DNA of 64,000 nt from Oehlia diaphana (taxonomy: Eukaryota; Glomeromycota; Glomeromycetes; Glomerales; Glomeraceae): contig QZLH01000343.1 of NCBI GenBank assembly GCA_003833135.1, positions 19,841 to 83,840 on the forward strand, given 5' to 3'. Made by a program: the position numbers and the translations under genes. Positions within the stretch are counted from its first letter, which is position 1, and each line of letters opens with the position of its first letter. Positions 60,850 through 64,000 of the stretch are shown here, piece after piece. The notes under the pieces are model-generated. The model had not been told where the DNA came from, did no database searches, and saw only the letters and a program-made list of their open reading frames with translations.

Positions 60850-63775
60850 TTATTCTTTCTGAATAACTTCATCAGATTCAGTCTTCTTAATTTTGTTTGT
60901 CACAGCAATCAATCCATTCCATAGCTTGACTTGAGTAAAAGGCTTATTCATTTTAACATAAAAAAAAATACATTCATGTAAATATAAACTATTAATAATT
61001 TTAATATATTTTTTATTAAATACTTACCTTGACGATAAAATAAACCTTTTCTTCTTTAATACCGGATTTTGATACCGTTTCATTAACTAGGCTAGTCCTC
61101 ATCAATTTGGTGATTAAAATAATTGGGACATTAGCATTCTTAGTTTTTTGACATACTTCTTCAATGACTTGTTCTTCAATTTCAGATGTATCAAAAACAA
61201 TAGTATTGACTTGCTCATTGTCAATTTCTTCAATGGAAATACTTTGAACTGTTTCCATTTCAAAATCTTTTTTGAGTATAGACTCAATCTCTTTCATAGT
61301 AAAAGAATCTTCTTTATGAGTTCGAATAATACCAACGCGAAGTGAAATTCTTGGATCAACCCCAACTTCGGTGACGTAACGCAATGGAAATGGTTTCGTA
61401 ACGCTGATTTGATCATTTTCTTCCTCAGCCTTTTGTAAATCAATAGTAATAATAAAAGTATATGAGGATTCATGAGAATTCGGATCCTCAGGTGATTTCT
61501 TTATTTCGAATTTGCCACCAATCAAATCGACAAGTGACTGAGTGAATCTATAAAAATGAATAATACAATATATAATGATTTAATTCAAATTATAAAAAAT
61601 AATGAAGATTATTAAATATACCTAATTCCATTAATTCCATCATAAAGTTCGGAACAAGTTTCTGTAATATCCGGTCTCTAAAATAATGATCATAAAAGAT
61701 AAATTTTTTTAATGAATACCTTCCATACACTACCTTTATTGCAAAAGAAAATTTTACCTTAATGTAAGACTCAACATTATCTAGGATTTGGCCAATTCCA
61801 GTAAGATTAAATTCGACAGTAAATAAATTTGTAAGTTTATCAGTTCGTTCAGGTGTTGCACCTTCATCCTTGGCTTTGACGGTAAACATTAATTTGCCAT
61901 CTCGGGCGATATTTAACTGGTAAAATTTTAACCGTAAACGATTAACCCATAAGTAGTTTTAATTGAAGAGCTTTAAACAGTTTAACGTACCATATTACTC
62001 ATCGACTTTATATAAAATAAGAATAAAATAGTTAGTTGTTAAATGATGATATCACAACACATATTAATATCATGCATAATAAAGACTTACGTTTATAATA
62101 ATTTGTTTGAGAAGTCCAATGTCACCAATTAATAAAGATTGAGAAAATGGTACTTTATAATCAAAATCAAAATCAAAATTTTGACTTTCAAGAAATGGGG
62201 ACATTCCTAATTTTCGTGAATACAATATAGTTTATTTTTTTTTTAAAAAAAAAACCCCCGCAATTAAAATTATTCGAATTACCTTCACTAATTTGTTCAC
62301 ATGCATGATATAAATCAAACTGTTCTGATCGTTGTTCTACATAAAACAAAACTTTATTATCTAAATGTGATATTTAAAACGCCATATTATAATATAAATG
62401 ACAAATGATATTTACCAAAACCTCTCTGTTTATTAATAAAAATTAAAATTCACAATAAATAATTTATAAATATCTGATAAATTTTACATTTACAAGAATT
62501 TGACTCACCGTGTTGGAAATACGTAAAATGTGATCAGCAATGTGAATAACGTTTGTTCCGGCACTTTGAATGGCAGAAATAAGCGAGCGTTGTGCTGAAG
62601 TCAATTGTGATCCACGGAGAATTTCAGTACTAGCTAAAATTCCATGTATAGGCGTTCTCAACTCTTATAATTTGAATAATTAAGACGAAAAAAAAAATTA
62701 TTATTATTATTATTAAGTAAACGCGTGAGGCGCAGCATATTCACCATGGCTAACGATTCTCAGAAATACAGATCTACCTTGAACCTATATATAAACAATT
62801 ATATTATTAACATTAAAATCGTCATGAAATTTTGAGTCTCTTTAATCCGTATTACCTCCTCTGATTGTTCATCCCTGCAATCAGTATCAAGAACACGCTC
62901 AAGTATTAATATAGGTACAATTAGATCCAATAAGAAATGAAAAATATCGAACAAAGTGGTTTGGATAGTATGAAGGGATTGCCTATTTAAATAAATTGTA
63001 AGATTGATTATCATAATACTATTGTTTAAATTAAATATAAACCTACCACAAAAATATACTGAAAATATAGATCATAAAAGTGATTATTGCGGTCAAGATT
63101 CCAAATTTACGACCAGCAAAAATATAGCTGCAATTATACAATTGATAAGTAAAGATATAAATTCACTTATTAACGATCTAAGATGAAATATACCTGAAAG
63201 GTGGAAGTAAGAAAAGTCTACTGCGACTCATTAGTAAAGTTTCTAAAGAAATGAAAAGTAATTCATCATTTATACGTGCATTATTTACAAAATATAACCG
63301 TTAACCGAATAATTGTTGATAATATAACCTTGCATTTTAGGATCCAAGAAAATCAAGCAGAAAGTGGCCATTAAGCTAAGTACTAAAATCTTTACACAAA
63401 AGATTGCAGAAACACGTGAAGTATACAAACAGTATATTTGAACTAAGAGAAAATTTTGTAGATTCATTACATTCATTATTCATTAGCAAAAAAAAAAGAT
63501 ACTATATTGTATAAAAAGAACATAAATATACCAGCATAAATGAGACCAATTGCAATGGAATAATTAAAGTATATATCCGAAAATAATTCATTCGTTCTCC
63601 AAAAGAAAAGCGCCATAACAGCTATAATAGAAAACATTTGCATGGTCATAATAGAAATAACAACACGTGAACTAAATCTTTCGTCGATCCAAGGAATATC
63701 ATCTTTGGTTAAAATAGTATTCGAAGGCAAGTTACGATTAAGAAACCAGTTTATTCGATCAATAATTTTAGTCAT
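60850..63775 (-). CDS. Membrane hybrid histidine kinase with divergent ATPase and receiver
   Basis: Two-component sensor-like protein. Fifteen exons in consistent phase: 63532-63775, 63329-63442, 63194-63242, 63047-63127, 62856-62982, 62745-62784, 62509-62663, 62416-62425, 62283-62336, 62091-62206, 61991-62005, 61758-61916, 61622-61677, 61028-61547 and 60850-60942, about 610 aa. Residues about 35-190 form four to six membrane helices with no extracellular domain evident. HisKA has VSHELRTPIHGILAS, with its phospho-acceptor His intact across an exon junction. The ATPase domain is weak: the N-box region is IINSMSNM and the G1 box, normally D-x-G-x-G, reads NLTGIG with Leu for Asp. G2-like FTQSLVDLIGGKFEI is kept. 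A receiver-like fold follows: LRVGII, TIVFDTSE (possible phospho-Asp), PIILITK and VKKPF, but the paired acids after strand 1 are absent. Likely a weak or pseudo-kinase; the upstream signal is unknown. Confidence 0.8.
62416..62425 (-). other. 10-nt micro-exon of the histidine kinase gene
   Basis: AGAGGTTTTG is flanked by AACAG and GTAAAT and supplies Arg-Gly-Phe plus one base, linking exon 7 (phase 0 end) to exon 9 (phase 1 start). Without it the reading frame would break. Confidence 0.65.
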
Positions 63776-63818
63776 TTTTTTTTTTTAAAACGTTAAAGAG
63801 AAGTGTGAGAGTGTAAAT

Positions 63819-63869
<51 letters not shown>

Positions 63870-63885
63870 AAAAAAAAAAAAAAAA
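63776..63885. promoter_or_regulatory. Upstream region of histidine kinase with long poly-A tract
   Basis: Immediately upstream of the minus-strand start lies AACGTTAAAGAGAAGTGTGA and then an A-run of nearly 60 bases broken by single T bases (about 63819-63885). The tract is poly-T on the coding strand and may exclude nucleosomes. No specific site was recognised. Confidence 0.4.
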
Positions 63886-63982
63886 ATTAACCTTATTTGG
63901 TTTTTTATAAAAAAAATTATATCAATAAAAAAAAAAAAAAGAGAGAAAGAAAAAAAAATTTCTTTTTTTAAAAACAAAATCA
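63886..63982 (+). repeat. 100-bp dispersed element, copy 2
   Basis: Nearly identical to 51566-51665, differing mainly in the A-run lengths and a few bases. It lies about 110 bp upstream of the histidine kinase start but in the opposite orientation to that gene. Confidence 0.85.
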
Positions 63983-64000
63983 AATTTGATAACCTCATTT

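Noticed and set aside
20199..63675. CACGTG sites upstream of several permeases (about 20200, 23431, 27592)
   Set aside because: The hexamer occurs elsewhere in the window, including unrelated places (12157, 38731, 39503, 59946, 63411), so a shared PHO/bHLH regulon cannot be claimed.
1..64000. CRISPR arrays, bacterial operons or phage genes
   Set aside because: None seen. Repeats lack spacer-repeat architecture and all recognised genes are eukaryotic with spliceosomal introns.

Overview
The window looks like nuclear DNA of an arbuscular mycorrhizal fungus (Glomeromycotina, Rhizophagus-like). This is inferred from its very high A+T content, short GT-AG introns, long homopolymer and T(n)A(n) tracts, a BTB-TLDc gene next to a MATH-BTB gene, and decayed Crinkler-type and kinase-like genes, all hallmarks of these genomes. 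No species can be fixed from sequence alone. All exon borders were read by eye from splice signals, reading phase and paralogue comparison.

Region by region. 1-3.5 kb: a foldback-like element packed with an 80-bp hairpin satellite, then a MITE. 3.5-10 kb: a compact housekeeping block with a ZRANB2-like RS-domain splicing factor, tRNA-Leu(AAG), the Rho GTPase RAC1 and, divergently, Golgi tether subunit COG7. 10.7-14.7 kb: convergent BTB-TLDc and MATH-BTB genes, both probably ubiquitin-ligase adaptors. 16.2-17.7 kb: an intronless secreted lectin/aerolysin-like pore-forming protein with a C-terminal membrane anchor. 20.4-55.1 kb: a same-strand array of five apparently intact SLC7/LAT-type amino acid permeases (called A, B, D, E, F here), one deletion-scarred pseudogene (C) and one exon relic near 43.3-44.1 kb. 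The array is interrupted between 31 and 45 kb by AT-rich repeats, a frameshifted kinase-like pseudogene, two inverted Crinkler/nuclease-type remnants and a 471-base assembly gap. 55-60.8 kb: gene-poor accessory DNA with a nuclease-like remnant. 60.85-63.8 kb: a 15-exon membrane hybrid histidine kinase with an intact H-box but an altered ATP-binding G1 box and a divergent receiver.

The most notable points are the LAT array, whose copies differ by clean intron presence/absence; the tethered lectin-aerolysin protein; the probable catalytic decay of the histidine kinase; and several repeat families shared between distant parts of the window.
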